Positions 35,359 through 43,888 of a stretch of DNA of 64,000 nucleotides are shown here, piece after piece. Where the stretch lies: positions 124,001-188,000 of the forward strand of contig NZ_SNYS01000007.1 in NCBI RefSeq assembly GCF_004363215.1, written 5' to 3'. Within the stretch, counting starts at the first letter, position 1; each line of letters begins with the position of its first letter. This stretch comes from Methanimicrococcus blatticola. Lineage in GTDB: Archaea; Halobacteriota; Methanosarcinia; Methanosarcinales; Methanosarcinaceae. Under the pieces are notes generated by a model that saw only the letters and a program-made list of their open reading frames with translations, was not told the origin of the DNA and did not search any database. A program made the translations under genes and the position numbers.

Positions 35359-36612
35359 ATGACTGAAGAAAATACAACTTATACGGAAACCCCGGTCGAA
35401 ACAGAAAACGTTCCCGAAGCGGAAGCTGTTGCGGAGACCAACGCTGTTGCAGAGACTGAGGCCGTTGCAGAAGCAGACCCTGTCACTGAAACAGAATCGG
35501 AGCCTGTCACAGAAACGGAATCCGAATCTGTCGCAGAAGCTGAACAAACGACGGAAGCTCAATCTGAAACGCCCGCTGCCGAAGATAAAGTGGTCGTTGC
35601 AGATGAAATCGCTGCCGAAGAAAAGGCGGAAGAAGAAATTTTGAAGGAAAATAAAGAATCGGTTGAAAAGCGTTTGGAAGATTTGCAAGTTGCTGTTGCC
35701 AACATGACGGAGCAGGAAGCAAAAAGCAAGTCCAATCAACTCAGAAACACGCTTGAACACGATGAAAGAGCTTTGAAAGCGATTTTCCGCGAATTGAAAA
35801 CTCACAGAGCTGACGGCGACGAATTAAAAACCAAAAGAGACGAATTAAACGCCCAGGTTCGCGAAATCTCAAAAACCGCGCAGGAAAGCCGTGCTAAGAG
35901 AGATGAAGTGAATCAGAGAATTGCGGTTTTGAAAGCGGAAAGAAGCAAGGAAATGGAACAAACCAAATCCAAATCTGATGAAATCAATCAGCTCAAAACC
36001 AAGAGAGACGAATACAATAAGATTTCAAAAGGCACGTATGACATTTTGATGAAAAACTACAGTGAGAATTTGAGAAAATTCCTTGAAGACGACATCAATT
36101 TGGATCACGAAAAGAATCTTTTCGAGCGTTTGACCGACCTCACAGAACGTGTCAAAGCAACAAAAGAAGCCAACGAACTTCACGGCAAGATTCAGGAAAT
36201 TTACAACGAAAACAAAGGCATGTACACCAAAAGTGACGAGCTTTCCGCTGAAATCAAACAGCTTTCCGAAGAATCTCAGAAGTATCACGTTGAAATGATT
36301 GAAGTTTTCAGAAAAGTGGACGAGTTGAGAAAGGAAGCTGACGGCTACCACAAACGCCTCACCGAAAGATACGCTTTAATCAAGCCGACAACGGCAAAAA
36401 TCGACCCGCTGAAGAAGAACATCGCAATCACCAGAAGAGAACTTGACATCTACTTAGACAGATTGAAAGACTTCCAAAATGAAAGAGATGAAAAGCGTGT
36501 CGACAAGATTCACTCCAATGCCCAGGAAAAATTAAAGAAGAACGGCCGCCTCAGTTTGGAAGACCTCGGCGCTTTGATTGAAAAAGGCGACATTGACTTT
36601 AACAAAGAATAA
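35359..36612 (+). CDS. Archaeal coiled-coil protein of COG1340 type
   Basis: A 417-residue protein. The first 95 residues are an acidic Glu/Ala/Val/Thr low-complexity region built from imperfect repeats of the type VAETEAVAEADPVTETESE. From about 100 to 385 it is continuous coiled coil rich in KxDELxxKRDE-like heptads, as in COG1340 archaeal proteins whose function is unknown. The C terminus (LSLEDLGALIEKGDI) is a conserved short motif of the family. GAGGA precedes the ATG. A hairpin terminator follows. Confidence 0.82.
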   Translation: MTEENTTYTETPVETENVPEAEAVAETNAVAETEAVAEADPVTETESEPVTETESESVAEAEQTTEAQSETPAAEDKVVVADEIAAEEKAEEEILKENKESVEKRLEDLQVAVANMTEQEAKSKSNQLRNTLEHDERALKAIFRELKTHRADGDELKTKRDELNAQVREISKTAQESRAKRDEVNQRIAVLKAERSKEMEQTKSKSDEINQLKTKRDEYNKISKGTYDILMKNYSENLRKFLEDDINLDHEKNLFERLTDLTERVKATKEANELHGKIQEIYNENKGMYTKSDELSAEIKQLSEESQKYHVEMIEVFRKVDELRKEADGYHKRLTERYALIKPTTAKIDPLKKNIAITRRELDIYLDRLKDFQNERDEKRVDKIHSNAQEKLKKNGRLSLEDLGALIEKGDIDFNKE

Positions 36613-36632
36613 ACGAATTCAAACAAATTCAA

Positions 36633-36670
36633 AAACGGAAACTTGTTTTCCGTTTCCTTTCTCTTTTTTG
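36633..36670 (+). terminator. Hairpin plus T tract after the coiled-coil operon
   Basis: AAACGGAAA pairs with TTTCCGTTT, then TCCTTTCTCTTTTTT. Twenty bases after the stop. Confidence 0.7.
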
Positions 36671-36770
36671 ATATTATATCCGATACTTTAGATTTTATCA
36701 GAAATATTATAATAAATAATTGTATTTTATTTGCATTGATAAATAGCAATAGAACGAATAGGTTGATAAA

Positions 36771-37481
36771 ATGCAAAAAGACGATTTTTTTAAATTTGAA
36801 AGCGAAACCCCGGATTTTCCCTTCTATAACGAGAATCCGCGCATAAGCACCGGAAAATGGACTGTAATGATATTATCAGTCATCTTAACATTGGTTTTGA
36901 TTATGGTTTCGGATTTTCTTTCCGAATTAGGAACATTCAGAAGATTAGTGTATTTTATCATCCCGGTTCTCGGATTCGGATTTGCAATAAATTGGAAATA
37001 CGGTTTAATCTGCAAAAAAATTAAAAAAAGTGATATTAAACTCATCGTGATATTATTAATTTCGCAACTCGCAGTTACACTTTTTTTGTCCACTGTTTTA
37101 ACTTATTTGGGTATTGTCGCTCAAGATAATCCGGTTACTTCCGAATTAATGTTAATTTCAACATGGCTGATTTTTCCGCTTCAACTTTTCGGCGAAGAAC
37201 TGATAAAAATTATACCATTTATCTTCTTTTTGACAGTGTTTTATCATTTCACAAAGAACAGAAAAATGAGCATTGTTATCGCAACCGTATTAACATTGAT
37301 TCTCTTCGCTTTGCTTCATTTGCCGGCATATCAAAATCTCATCTCGGTTTTAGTTCTTCAAGGATTTTGTTCCATCTTCACGATGTACGGATATTTAAAA
37401 ACAAAAAACATTTTCGTATCTTACGCAATTCATTTTTTGTTAGACACATTCATCTTCATGCTTGTGCTTATTTCGCCCTAA
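36771..37481 (+). CDS. CPBP-family intramembrane metalloprotease-like protein
   Basis: A 236-residue membrane protein with about seven hydrophobic segments. The CPBP (Abi/CAAX protease-like) motifs are visible in reduced form: FGEELIKIIPF for the EExxxR motif (Lys in place of Arg), LILFALLHLPAY for FxxxH, and YAIHFLLDTF for the HxxxN/D motif. Family members cleave prenylated peptides or act in bacteriocin and stress pathways. The altered first motif makes activity uncertain. It is monocistronic with AATAGGTTGATAA before the ATG. Confidence 0.75.
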   Translation: MQKDDFFKFESETPDFPFYNENPRISTGKWTVMILSVILTLVLIMVSDFLSELGTFRRLVYFIIPVLGFGFAINWKYGLICKKIKKSDIKLIVILLISQLAVTLFLSTVLTYLGIVAQDNPVTSELMLISTWLIFPLQLFGEELIKIIPFIFFLTVFYHFTKNRKMSIVIATVLTLILFALLHLPAYQNLISVLVLQGFCSIFTMYGYLKTKNIFVSYAIHFLLDTFIFMLVLISP

Positions 37482-37615
37482 CGCAAATGATGTAAAACCG
37501 ATTAGACAGATTGTATAAAACAGATGATGTAAAACAGAATTCAATTGAGATGAAGTGAATTTTTAAAAAATAAATAAACGAACATAACCTGACAGAAGAA
37601 TGAATGAAATAAATT

Positions 37616-37652
37616 TAAAAAAAGGATAGAAAGAAGAGTAAAATTACTCTTC
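37616..37652 (-). terminator. Terminator hairpin over the S6e stop
   Basis: GAAGAGTA-AAAT-TACTCTTC includes the S6e stop codon. On the lower strand it is followed by TTTCTATCCTTTTTTT. Confidence 0.7.
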
Positions 37653-38084
37653 TGCGGGTGCTGCATCTTCTGCCGGAGCTTCTTCTGCAACAGGTTCTTC
37701 TTCGGGTTCAAGGCCGAGCAATTTTTCAATTGATTTGTCGCCGTAGCCGATGAGTTTTGCGTTGATCTGGGAGGTGTCAACGGAAATTTCGTTGCCGCGG
37801 ATGAACTTTCTTCTTCTCTGACCGTTGATTTTAGGGGAGAAACCGATACCGGATGCACCGAGAATTCTTCTTTTTGCAGGGCCGGGGAGGTCGCCTTTCA
37901 TGACGAAACCGCTTTTGTCGGTACCGCCTGTGATTTTCATCTGGTAGCCGGGGAGACCGACGATTTCAGCGTCCAATTCCATGCCGATTGCTTTGCCCAA
38001 CATGTCTTTTTCTTTTGCTGCGTCAAGTTCGATCTTGTAGGATTTACCTGTTTTCGGGTCTGCGAGGACCATTTTCATTGCCAT
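37644..38084 (-). CDS. rps6e: Ribosomal protein S6e
   Basis: A 146-residue archaeal S6e of the small ribosomal subunit. Conserved sequence includes VLADPKTGKSYKIELD, DAEIVGLPGYQMKITGGTDKSGF and RKFIRGNEIS. The last 25 residues are an acidic Ala/Glu tail. GGAG lies eight bases before the ATG. The gene follows the toxin-antitoxin-like cassette on the same strand after a 318-bp spacer with a small rightward ORF. In many archaea S6e neighbours translation factors, in line with infB being nearby. Confidence 0.96.
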   Translation of the reverse strand: MAMKMVLADPKTGKSYKIELDAAKEKDMLGKAIGMELDAEIVGLPGYQMKITGGTDKSGFVMKGDLPGPAKRRILGASGIGFSPKINGQRRRKFIRGNEISVDTSQINAKLIGYGDKSIEKLLGLEPEEEPVAEEAPAEDAAPAEE

Positions 38085-38232
38085 TGATATAACTCCGTTA
38101 AATTGTTAATTTAATGAATGATTTAAATTTAAGTTAAGATTCCTTTCGAATACGAAAATAAAAAATGTATTCAAGCGAAATAATGAGTATAAAATTGAGC
38201 GTTTAAAACCGGATGCAATTGAGGTGAAATCA

Positions 38233-38379
38233 GTGAAAATGAGATCGGAGCCGAAAAATCCGATTCATAAGAAATCAAATACAAGGCAATCTGCCGGTTT
38301 GAAACAATTTTTCCGAGATAATAATACCGTCGTCGTGTATGGAGTAAATCGCTTCATCATTTATAAATGTTATTCGTAA
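38233..38379 (+). CDS. Possible small basic protein, 48 residues
   Basis: A GTG-started frame with GAGGTGA five bases upstream encodes 48 residues: basic N half (KNPIHKKSNTRQSAG) and a hydrophobic/aromatic C half (TVVVYGVNRFIIYKCYS). An ATG at 38239 is an alternative start. It reads against S6e and the cassette on either side. No family recognised. The good ribosome binding site is the main support; it may also be chance. Confidence 0.35.
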   Translation: MKMRSEPKNPIHKKSNTRQSAGLKQFFRDNNTVVVYGVNRFIIYKCYS

Positions 38380-38402
38380 AAACCGTGTCATTTTAAGGAT
38401 GA

Positions 38403-38807
38403 TTATATCGATTTCTCCCGAACATGCGCTAAAATGTTTTTTTGAAGCGCAAGACCGCCGGAAGCGATATGATCCGCCAAAACGAAATCATCCCATAGAT
38501 CATTAATTTGAAGTTCCAAGTCTTCCAACGCTTTTTTGAAAGATTTATGGGAGGAGGAAATTTCAAAGAGAGAACTTTCGATAATGAAAAACCCTTCATT
38601 AAAATAAGCCGTTAAGGAAAGCGGTTTAAACAATTCCAATTTTGATTTGGAAGAAAACTGAAGCATTTCAAAATGGCCGCCTTCTTCCAAAATCCAAATT
38701 TTCGTCTGGTCCAAAACGCAATTGGTTTTCGTTTTATTTCGTTTGAAAGTGACAGCGGTTCTTTGGTTGCCGGTTTTTTTAGAAAGGCTGAACGTTCTTC
38801 GCGCCAT
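38403..38807 (-). CDS. Antitoxin-like protein B2 (paralogue of the gene at 39161)
   Basis: A 134-residue protein not recognised by name but clearly related to the 132-residue product two genes upstream. Both share L-LTxYFxxGxxIxESxLFEI, then KSFKxALxDLExQxxDLWxDFV and a LASSG/IASGG-LxLxK end. The compact strand-strand-helix pattern (YFNEGFFIIES then SFKKALEDLE) resembles the partial RNase-H fold of HicB antitoxins. The start at 38807 is supported by GGAG five bases upstream; the frame runs 20 codons further but into the preceding gene. It lies 46 bases after the HicA-like gene. Confidence 0.65.
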   Translation of the reverse strand: MARRTFSLSKKTGNQRTAVTFKRNKTKTNCVLDQTKIWILEEGGHFEMLQFSSKSKLELFKPLSLTAYFNEGFFIIESSLFEISSSHKSFKKALEDLELQINDLWDDFVLADHIASGGLALQKNILAHVREKSI

Positions 38808-38853
38808 TTTATCTCCAATTTTTTTTAAAATTTTATTTTGAAAATGAAAAAAA

Positions 38854-39171
38854 TCAATTTGAATCATTTAATATTTCCAGTTTTTGTTTTTCAATTATTT
38901 CCATTTCCTGCTCGTAGATTTGATGAAGTCTGTCTTTCGTCAGCGGGCAATTAACCAAATCTTGTAATTGCGAAGAATTCAAATGAAGCTGCTTCATTAG
39001 ACTTGACAAGAGTCGACCGCTGTATTCGGGATTGCCGTGACTGACCCGAGTTTTAAGAAAAGTATAACCGGATTCATCAACAAAATAATAATGTTTGTGG
39101 TCCCCGTTCCGAACTTCAATGAATCCTTTCTTTTTGAGTGCCGATTCGATTTCGCGACTTTTAAATCGCAT
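38854..39171 (-). CDS. HicA-like toxin
   Basis: A 105-residue protein with a HicA/YcfA-like double-stranded RNA-binding fold. It reads SREIESALKKKGF, then RNGDHKHYYFV with the candidate catalytic His at 25, and KTRVSHG...EYSGRLLSSLMKQLHL. HicA toxins cleave mRNA. The protein is about 40 residues longer than minimal HicA, with a helical C-terminal tail. Its ATG overlaps the upstream antitoxin-like gene by 11 bases, the usual coupling in toxin-antitoxin pairs. Toxicity is inferred from fold and context only. Confidence 0.7.
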   Translation of the reverse strand: MRFKSREIESALKKKGFIEVRNGDHKHYYFVDESGYTFLKTRVSHGNPEYSGRLLSSLMKQLHLNSSQLQDLVNCPLTKDRLHQIYEQEMEIIEKQKLEILNDSN

Positions 39172-39559
39172 CTTTTTCCCTCAAATATTTTTGAAGCAAT
39201 TTCTTAAGCACAATGCCGCTTGATGCCAACCGTTTTTCATCAACTGAAACAAAGTCCTCCCAAAGATCATAAAATTGAATTTCAAGATCTAACAAAGCGT
39301 TTTTGAAAGATTTATCAAATGAGAATATTTCGAAGAGATCGCTTTCAACAATATATAAACCGTCATCAAAATAAACAGTCAATTCCAACGGATGAAGAAG
39401 AACTAAACGAGAATCAGCCGACAACTCCGAAATTTCAAAGATGTCACCATTTTTAGAAACAGAAACGGAATCATAGATCAGCAAATCTTGAACAGAATTT
39501 GCGCCTTTGAAAATTACAGGAAGATTTTCTGCAGAGTTTTCGGGAACTGTCAATGCCAT
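39161..39559 (-). CDS. Antitoxin-like protein B1
   Basis: A 132-residue acidic protein, first gene of the leftward three-gene cassette. Its core LELTVYFDDGLYIVESDLFEIFSF and DKSFKNALLDLEIQFYDLWEDFV matches the downstream paralogue and resembles the HicB-type antitoxin pattern of a short beta sheet plus an EALxxL helix. There is no obvious C-terminal helix-turn-helix. It overlaps the toxin-like gene by 11 bases. The upstream region (39560-39718) is extremely AT-rich and holds the likely promoter. Confidence 0.65.
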   Translation of the reverse strand: MALTVPENSAENLPVIFKGANSVQDLLIYDSVSVSKNGDIFEISELSADSRLVLLHPLELTVYFDDGLYIVESDLFEIFSFDKSFKNALLDLEIQFYDLWEDFVSVDEKRLASSGIVLKKLLQKYLREKDAI

Positions 39560-39718
39560 ACACCCGTATAGAAGATGATTATTAAAATAAATTTTTTAAT
39601 TTTTTAAAATTTAAAAGTAAGAAAAAAATAAAAATAAAATATATCGAAATTACAAATTTCCAAAAAATGTTAAAAAATTAATAATTTCGATTCATAATGA
39701 GTTATTTCACCAAATTAT

Positions 39719-41506
39719 TTATTTTCCCCAAAACGGTTTGTCTTTTCTGCGGATAGCAAGATATTTGTCAAGCGTTTCCTGTTCATCAGACGTTAATGTG
39801 TCAAAAATTTCAAACTCCAAAACTTTGGAATCGCTCTCGGGAATGTGAACGTATAAGATGTCTTCTTCCTTGATTTGGCGGCCGACCGTCACGCCGTCAA
39901 TTGCCATTGCCACTTCCATGCCGACAGTTGCTTTCGGAATTTTTTTGCCGCTGAGTTCGAGACCTTTCACGGTTCCGACAACGGTTCCGTCGGGAAGCAT
40001 GACTTCGGTGTTGTTTTTCACAACGCCCCCGAGAATGCGAACACCGACGACAGCCGGCTTGCTTTGTCTGAAAACGCAACCCGGCAAAATCTTAAACTGT
40101 CCAGGTTTGATAAGCGTGTCAGCTTGCAGTTGCTCTAACTCTTCTTCCTGTTCTTTGACAAAGTCCTGATATTCCTCTAAAATACGGTAAATAACATCGT
40201 TTTTAAAGATTTTAACATTGTGAGCAACCTTTTGTTCCATCAATTCCTCAGCGTCCGGATTAACTTTGACATTGAATGCCAAAATAACGGAATGCATCGG
40301 ATCGTTGATGGTAGACGCTTCCATGATATCGCGTTTTGTAATGTCGCCGACTTCCGCTTTTTGAATCATGACATCCGCTTTCTTAAATTCGTGAACCATC
40401 GCTTCCAAAGAGCCGATTGTGTCGGCTTTAATCATAACGCCGTCGGTATCTGTTTGAATTTGAACATCATCAATTTCGGATTTGACTTTTTCAATCACTT
40501 CATCCAATGTTTCAGGCGTTGCCTGAATGACGGGCGCGCCGGCAAGCGCGTCACCGATATCGGGCGCGGAAATTTTAACACCGGCCGCAGCCGTTACTTT
40601 CGGAATCGGCTGGAATTTGCTCTCGTATCGGATTTCGCTGAGTTCACGCGGTTTTAACAACGCTCTGACTTTCGTGACAATCGGCTCACCCAGGCAGCCG
40701 ATGACAATCGTATCGCCTTTTTGAAGAGAGCCGTCATATAAAATCACGTCAACCGTTGTTCCGAGACCCTTTTCTTCCTTAACTTCCAAAACGGTACCGA
40801 CTCCGGGACCGTTGACATCATAATGAAGAGAAGATTCCAAGAAACGCTGTGCCAAACCGAGAAGCACCATTAAAACGTCCGGAATACCCTCGCCGGTCAA
40901 CCCGCTGATCGGAACGACACCAAGCGTTTTCTGGAAATCCGTGACGCGATCAAAGCGGTCGGCACTGAATCCTTGCTCATAAAGGTGGCCGATGACATCA
41001 TAAAATTTCTGTTCGAAAATGCCCTGAACTTCGGGCGTTTGTTTTTTGTAAGTGGATAAGAAAGATTCTCCCGGATGGGATTTCCAGTTAAGGATTCTGT
41101 CAATTTTATTCGTAACGACAATAAAAGGTGTCTTAAAGCGTTTGAGAATGTTCAAACTTTCAATGGTTTGCGGCTTGAATCCTTCATTAATGTCAACGAC
41201 AACGATTGCCAAATCGGCAAGAGATCCGCCGCGGCTTCGAAGTGTTGTAAAAGCATGGTGACCGGGCGTATCAATAAACAAAAGTCCGGGGACGATAAAT
41301 TTGTCAGCCAAACGCTTGTCCCCGCATTTTTCAACAATCACATCAATCGGCACTTCCGTTGCGCCGATGTGTTGCGTAATCGCGCCCGCTTCACCCTTAA
41401 CGATAGCCGTTCCGCGAATTTGATCTAAAAGCGTGGTTTTGCCGTGGTCGACGTGTCCCATCACGCAAACAATCGGCGTTCTTAAATTCTTATTCTCCTC
41501 TGCCAT
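39719..41506 (-). CDS. infB: Translation initiation factor aIF5B (IF-2)
   Basis: A 595-residue archaeal aIF5B, the GTPase that places initiator tRNA and joins subunits. G motifs are GHVDHGKTTLLD, DTPGH and TNKID. Switch regions, domain II (GVGTVLEVKEEKGLGTTVD) and the C-terminal domain IV follow. Length is normal for archaea. GAGGTGA five bases before the ATG at 41506 is the preferred site. In many archaea it directly follows ndk; here an SDR gene and a repeat-rich spacer lie between. Confidence 0.96.
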   Translation of the reverse strand: MAEENKNLRTPIVCVMGHVDHGKTTLLDQIRGTAIVKGEAGAITQHIGATEVPIDVIVEKCGDKRLADKFIVPGLLFIDTPGHHAFTTLRSRGGSLADLAIVVVDINEGFKPQTIESLNILKRFKTPFIVVTNKIDRILNWKSHPGESFLSTYKKQTPEVQGIFEQKFYDVIGHLYEQGFSADRFDRVTDFQKTLGVVPISGLTGEGIPDVLMVLLGLAQRFLESSLHYDVNGPGVGTVLEVKEEKGLGTTVDVILYDGSLQKGDTIVIGCLGEPIVTKVRALLKPRELSEIRYESKFQPIPKVTAAAGVKISAPDIGDALAGAPVIQATPETLDEVIEKVKSEIDDVQIQTDTDGVMIKADTIGSLEAMVHEFKKADVMIQKAEVGDITKRDIMEASTINDPMHSVILAFNVKVNPDAEELMEQKVAHNVKIFKNDVIYRILEEYQDFVKEQEEELEQLQADTLIKPGQFKILPGCVFRQSKPAVVGVRILGGVVKNNTEVMLPDGTVVGTVKGLELSGKKIPKATVGMEVAMAIDGVTVGRQIKEEDILYVHIPESDSKVLEFEIFDTLTSDEQETLDKYLAIRRKDKPFWGK

Positions 41507-41750
41507 AAAAATCACCTCAACCGAAAGCGAAACAACCGCGCCGGCGAATAATCAAAATTGAGTCAGGTTCGCTGCTTCGCACCGCCCTGAAATCAAAACT
41601 CTATTTGAATGAAATTTGGAATATACGATAAAGTATGCCTTCGAAGTATAAAAATCTTTGAAACGGCAACGTATCGAATTACTGAAACAGAATAACAGCA
41701 ACGGCTTTCCGATATAAAAAAGTCACTGTTCACGGCATTGAGATAAAAAT

Positions 41751-41803
41751 GCAAATGAGAGGCAAATGAGAAACAAATGAGAGGCAAATGAGAGGCAAAC
41801 GAG
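41751..41803. repeat. GGCAAATGAGA short tandem repeat
   Basis: Five imperfect 11-12 bp copies (ggcaaatgaga, aacaaatgaga) lie between the SDR stop and the infB start, in the infB promoter region or leader. Confidence 0.7.
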
Positions 41804-41831
41804 CGGAAAAAGAGAGGAAAAATAAACGCTG

Positions 41832-41871
41832 AAAAAAGAAAGCATTTAAAATGCCGGAACAAGCCGGCATT
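41832..41871 (-). terminator. Hairpin terminator after the SDR gene
   Basis: AATGCCGG pairs with CCGGCATT. On the lower strand it is followed by TTAAATGCTTTCTTTTTTC. Confidence 0.7.
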
Positions 41872-41897
41872 AAACACCCATTGAAAAATTTAAAAAA

Positions 41898-42668
41898 TCA
41901 AATTGCAGTCCAGCCGCCGTCAATGTTAAGCAGCTGTCCGGTTGTGTATGTTGACGCGTCTGATGCGAAATAAATAATCGCGCCGTCCAATTCGCCGGCT
42001 TTTCCGGCACGGCCCATCGGACAATATGTATCCAAAATTTTTGTAAATTCTTCTGCTTTCAAAATATCGCTTGTCATTTCGGATTCGAAATAAGCAGGGC
42101 CGATGGCATTAACGGTAATTCCTTCACGCGCCCATTCGTTTGCAAGCGCTTTTGTCATCATGAAAACAGCGCCCTTTGTGGTCGCGTAAGCCGTCATCAT
42201 TTTTGAGAAAGGCATGGCGACTCTGGAATGGATTGATCCCAAATTGATGATTCTGCCGTATTTGTTCTTTCGCATTATTTTGCCGACTTCGCGGGCAAAG
42301 AAATAAACGCCGTCGATGTTGGTCTTCATCATTCTGTCCCAAACCTCATCCGACATCGTGTCTGCCGCCTCGCCGATTCCGAGACCGGCATTGTTTATCA
42401 AAATGTCAACCGTTCCGTAATGGTCAACGATTGCAGAAACCGCTGTTTTGACGGATTCCGAATCGGTCACATCACAAATCTGCGTGAATACTTCCATGCC
42501 TTTAGATTCCAATTCTTTTTTAACGTCTTCTAATTTATCAGCCCTTCTTGCAACCAAAGCAAGTTTTGCGCCCTGATTTCCTAAAGCGTTTGCGAATTGT
42601 ACGCCTAAACCGCTGGAAGCGCCGGTGACAATCGCGACTTTACCTGTCAGATCAAAATAGTTTTTCAT
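41898..42668 (-). CDS. Short-chain dehydrogenase/reductase
   Basis: A 256-residue classical SDR. The cofactor loop is TGASSGLG, followed by ARRADKLE (basic residues suggest NADP preference), NNAGLGIGE, and the catalytic Ser in INLGSIHS with YATTK. The C terminus TGQLLNIDGGW is typical. Closest general resemblance is to gluconate 5-dehydrogenase-like and 3-oxoacyl reductase-like SDRs; the substrate cannot be told. GGAGG nine bases before the ATG. It has its own promoter spacer and terminator, so it looks like an insertion between ndk and infB. Confidence 0.9.
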   Translation of the reverse strand: MKNYFDLTGKVAIVTGASSGLGVQFANALGNQGAKLALVARRADKLEDVKKELESKGMEVFTQICDVTDSESVKTAVSAIVDHYGTVDILINNAGLGIGEAADTMSDEVWDRMMKTNIDGVYFFAREVGKIMRKNKYGRIINLGSIHSRVAMPFSKMMTAYATTKGAVFMMTKALANEWAREGITVNAIGPAYFESEMTSDILKAEEFTKILDTYCPMGRAGKAGELDGAIIYFASDASTYTTGQLLNIDGGWTAI

Positions 42669-42845
42669 AATGATAAACCTCCGAATTTATCATTATTAAA
42701 CGGTACATTAAATAAGTTTGCATTTTTAAAAAGCAAAGAATGACAAATAAAGAAAGAGAATCAGGCAATTAAATTTAGGGGTAAATTTAGGGACAAGTTC
42801 AAAAAAATGATGTTGCTCACGCGTGCAGCCGCCTGAAACAAAAAA

Positions 42846-42886
42846 AAGAAATAAAAACGAAAAAGTGAGCCGAATAATTCAGCTCA
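42846..42886 (-). terminator. Hairpin terminator after ndk
   Basis: TGAGC...GCTCA with inner GAAT/ATTC; lower-strand continuation ACTTTTTCGTTTTTATTTC. Ends the L7Ae-S28e-L24e-ndk operon. Confidence 0.65.
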
Positions 42887-42901
42887 AATAAATCAAAAAA
42901 A

Positions 42902-43351
42902 TTATTCGTAAAGACAGTCGTCGTCGCATCTCTTGTAAGTCAAGGGAGCGCAGTCACCGAAGTGGATCTTGATTTCACGTGCTGCTGCCTCGGGGGAGTC
43001 GGATGCGTGGACAAGATTTCTGCCGGTGTCGACTGCAAAGTCACCGCGGATGGTGCCGGGTGCGGCTTCTGCGGGTTTTGTTGCGCCGTTGATGGCACGC
43101 ATGATCTTGATAGAGTCGTTTCCTTCAACGATCAAAGACAAAGACGGAGCGGAAGTAATGAATTCGACAAGACCTGCGAAAAACGGTCTTTCGGCGTGTT
43201 CTGCATAGTGCTCTTTGGCTTTGGCTTCTTCCATGACGGCAAACTTCATGCCGACGATTTTAAGGCCTTTTTTCTCGATTCTGCCGAGAACTTCGCCCAT
43301 CAAACCGCGTGCAACGCCGTCGGGTTTAATCATAACATATGTTTGTTCCAT
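42902..43351 (-). CDS. ndk: Nucleoside diphosphate kinase
   Basis: A 149-residue NDK that balances nucleoside triphosphates by a phospho-His intermediate. It starts MEQTYVMIKPDGVARGLMGE. The active-site His is in RNLVHASDSPEAA, and GDFAVDTGRN precedes it. GGTGA six bases before the ATG. Last gene of the leftward ribosomal operon, a widely conserved archaeal arrangement. The gap to L24e (78 bases) is A-rich on the top strand. Confidence 0.96.
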   Translation of the reverse strand: MEQTYVMIKPDGVARGLMGEVLGRIEKKGLKIVGMKFAVMEEAKAKEHYAEHAERPFFAGLVEFITSAPSLSLIVEGNDSIKIMRAINGATKPAEAAPGTIRGDFAVDTGRNLVHASDSPEAAAREIKIHFGDCAPLTYKRCDDDCLYE

Positions 43352-43429
43352 AAAAAATCACCATTCATGAATGTAGAATTAATAGAATAAGTAAAAATAA
43401 AAATAAAAAACAGAAAATAAGTCAAAGAC

Positions 43430-43618
43430 TTACTTTCTCTTCTGTTCGGCGCGGCCCTTTTCGGTCCAGATTGTTTTTCTCGGGAGTCTTCCCATTGTCA
43501 AATTGTTTTGGCATTTGGAAGAGCATAAGAAAAATGTTGCGCCGTCTTTCTTGACGTAGAGTTTACCGGTACCGGGTTCAACCATTTTCCCGCAAAAACT
43601 GCATTTTCTTTGTTCCAT
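43430..43618 (-). CDS. rpl24e: Ribosomal protein L24e
   Basis: A 62-residue zinc-ribbon ribosomal protein. CSFCGK and [10 protein letters not shown] supply the zinc ligands, and [19 protein letters not shown] is the conserved basic end. It lies 13 bases downstream of the S28e stop and is cotranscribed with it. Confidence 0.96.
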   Translation of the reverse strand: MEQRKCSFCGKMVEPGTGKLYVKKDGATFFLCSSKCQNNLTMGRLPRKTIWTEKGRAEQKRK

Positions 43619-43631
43619 TTTGAATCACCGA

Positions 43632-43856
43632 TTATCTCATGCTTAATTTCTTGGCTTCACGTGATGTTTCAATCAACATCAAAATATCGCCGACGCGGAC
43701 AGGACCGACACAGTTTCTTGTGATGACACGGCCTTTGTCACGACCTTCTAAAATTTTGCACTGGATCTGACTGGCTTCACCGTGCATACCGGTGTTTCCG
43801 ATGATTTCAATCACTTCGGCCGGAAAACCGTTTGCGTTGTTAAATTCTTCTGCCAT
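43632..43856 (-). CDS. rps28e: Ribosomal protein S28e
   Basis: A 74-residue archaeal S28e with the OB-like core [20 protein letters not shown] and the conserved [31 protein letters not shown] precedes the ATG. It lies 32 bases downstream of the L7Ae stop. Confidence 0.96.
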   Translation of the reverse strand: MAEEFNNANGFPAEVIEIIGNTGMHGEASQIQCKILEGRDKGRVITRNCVGPVRVGDILMLIETSREAKKLSMR

Positions 43857-43888
43857 AATTCATCTCTCCTATTTGCTTGCGCTTAAAA

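Noticed and set aside
41593-41877. 94-codon leftward ORF with Phe/His/Ser repeats
   Set aside because: Encoded by the short tandem repeat at 41751-41803 and the SDR terminator; no ribosome binding site.
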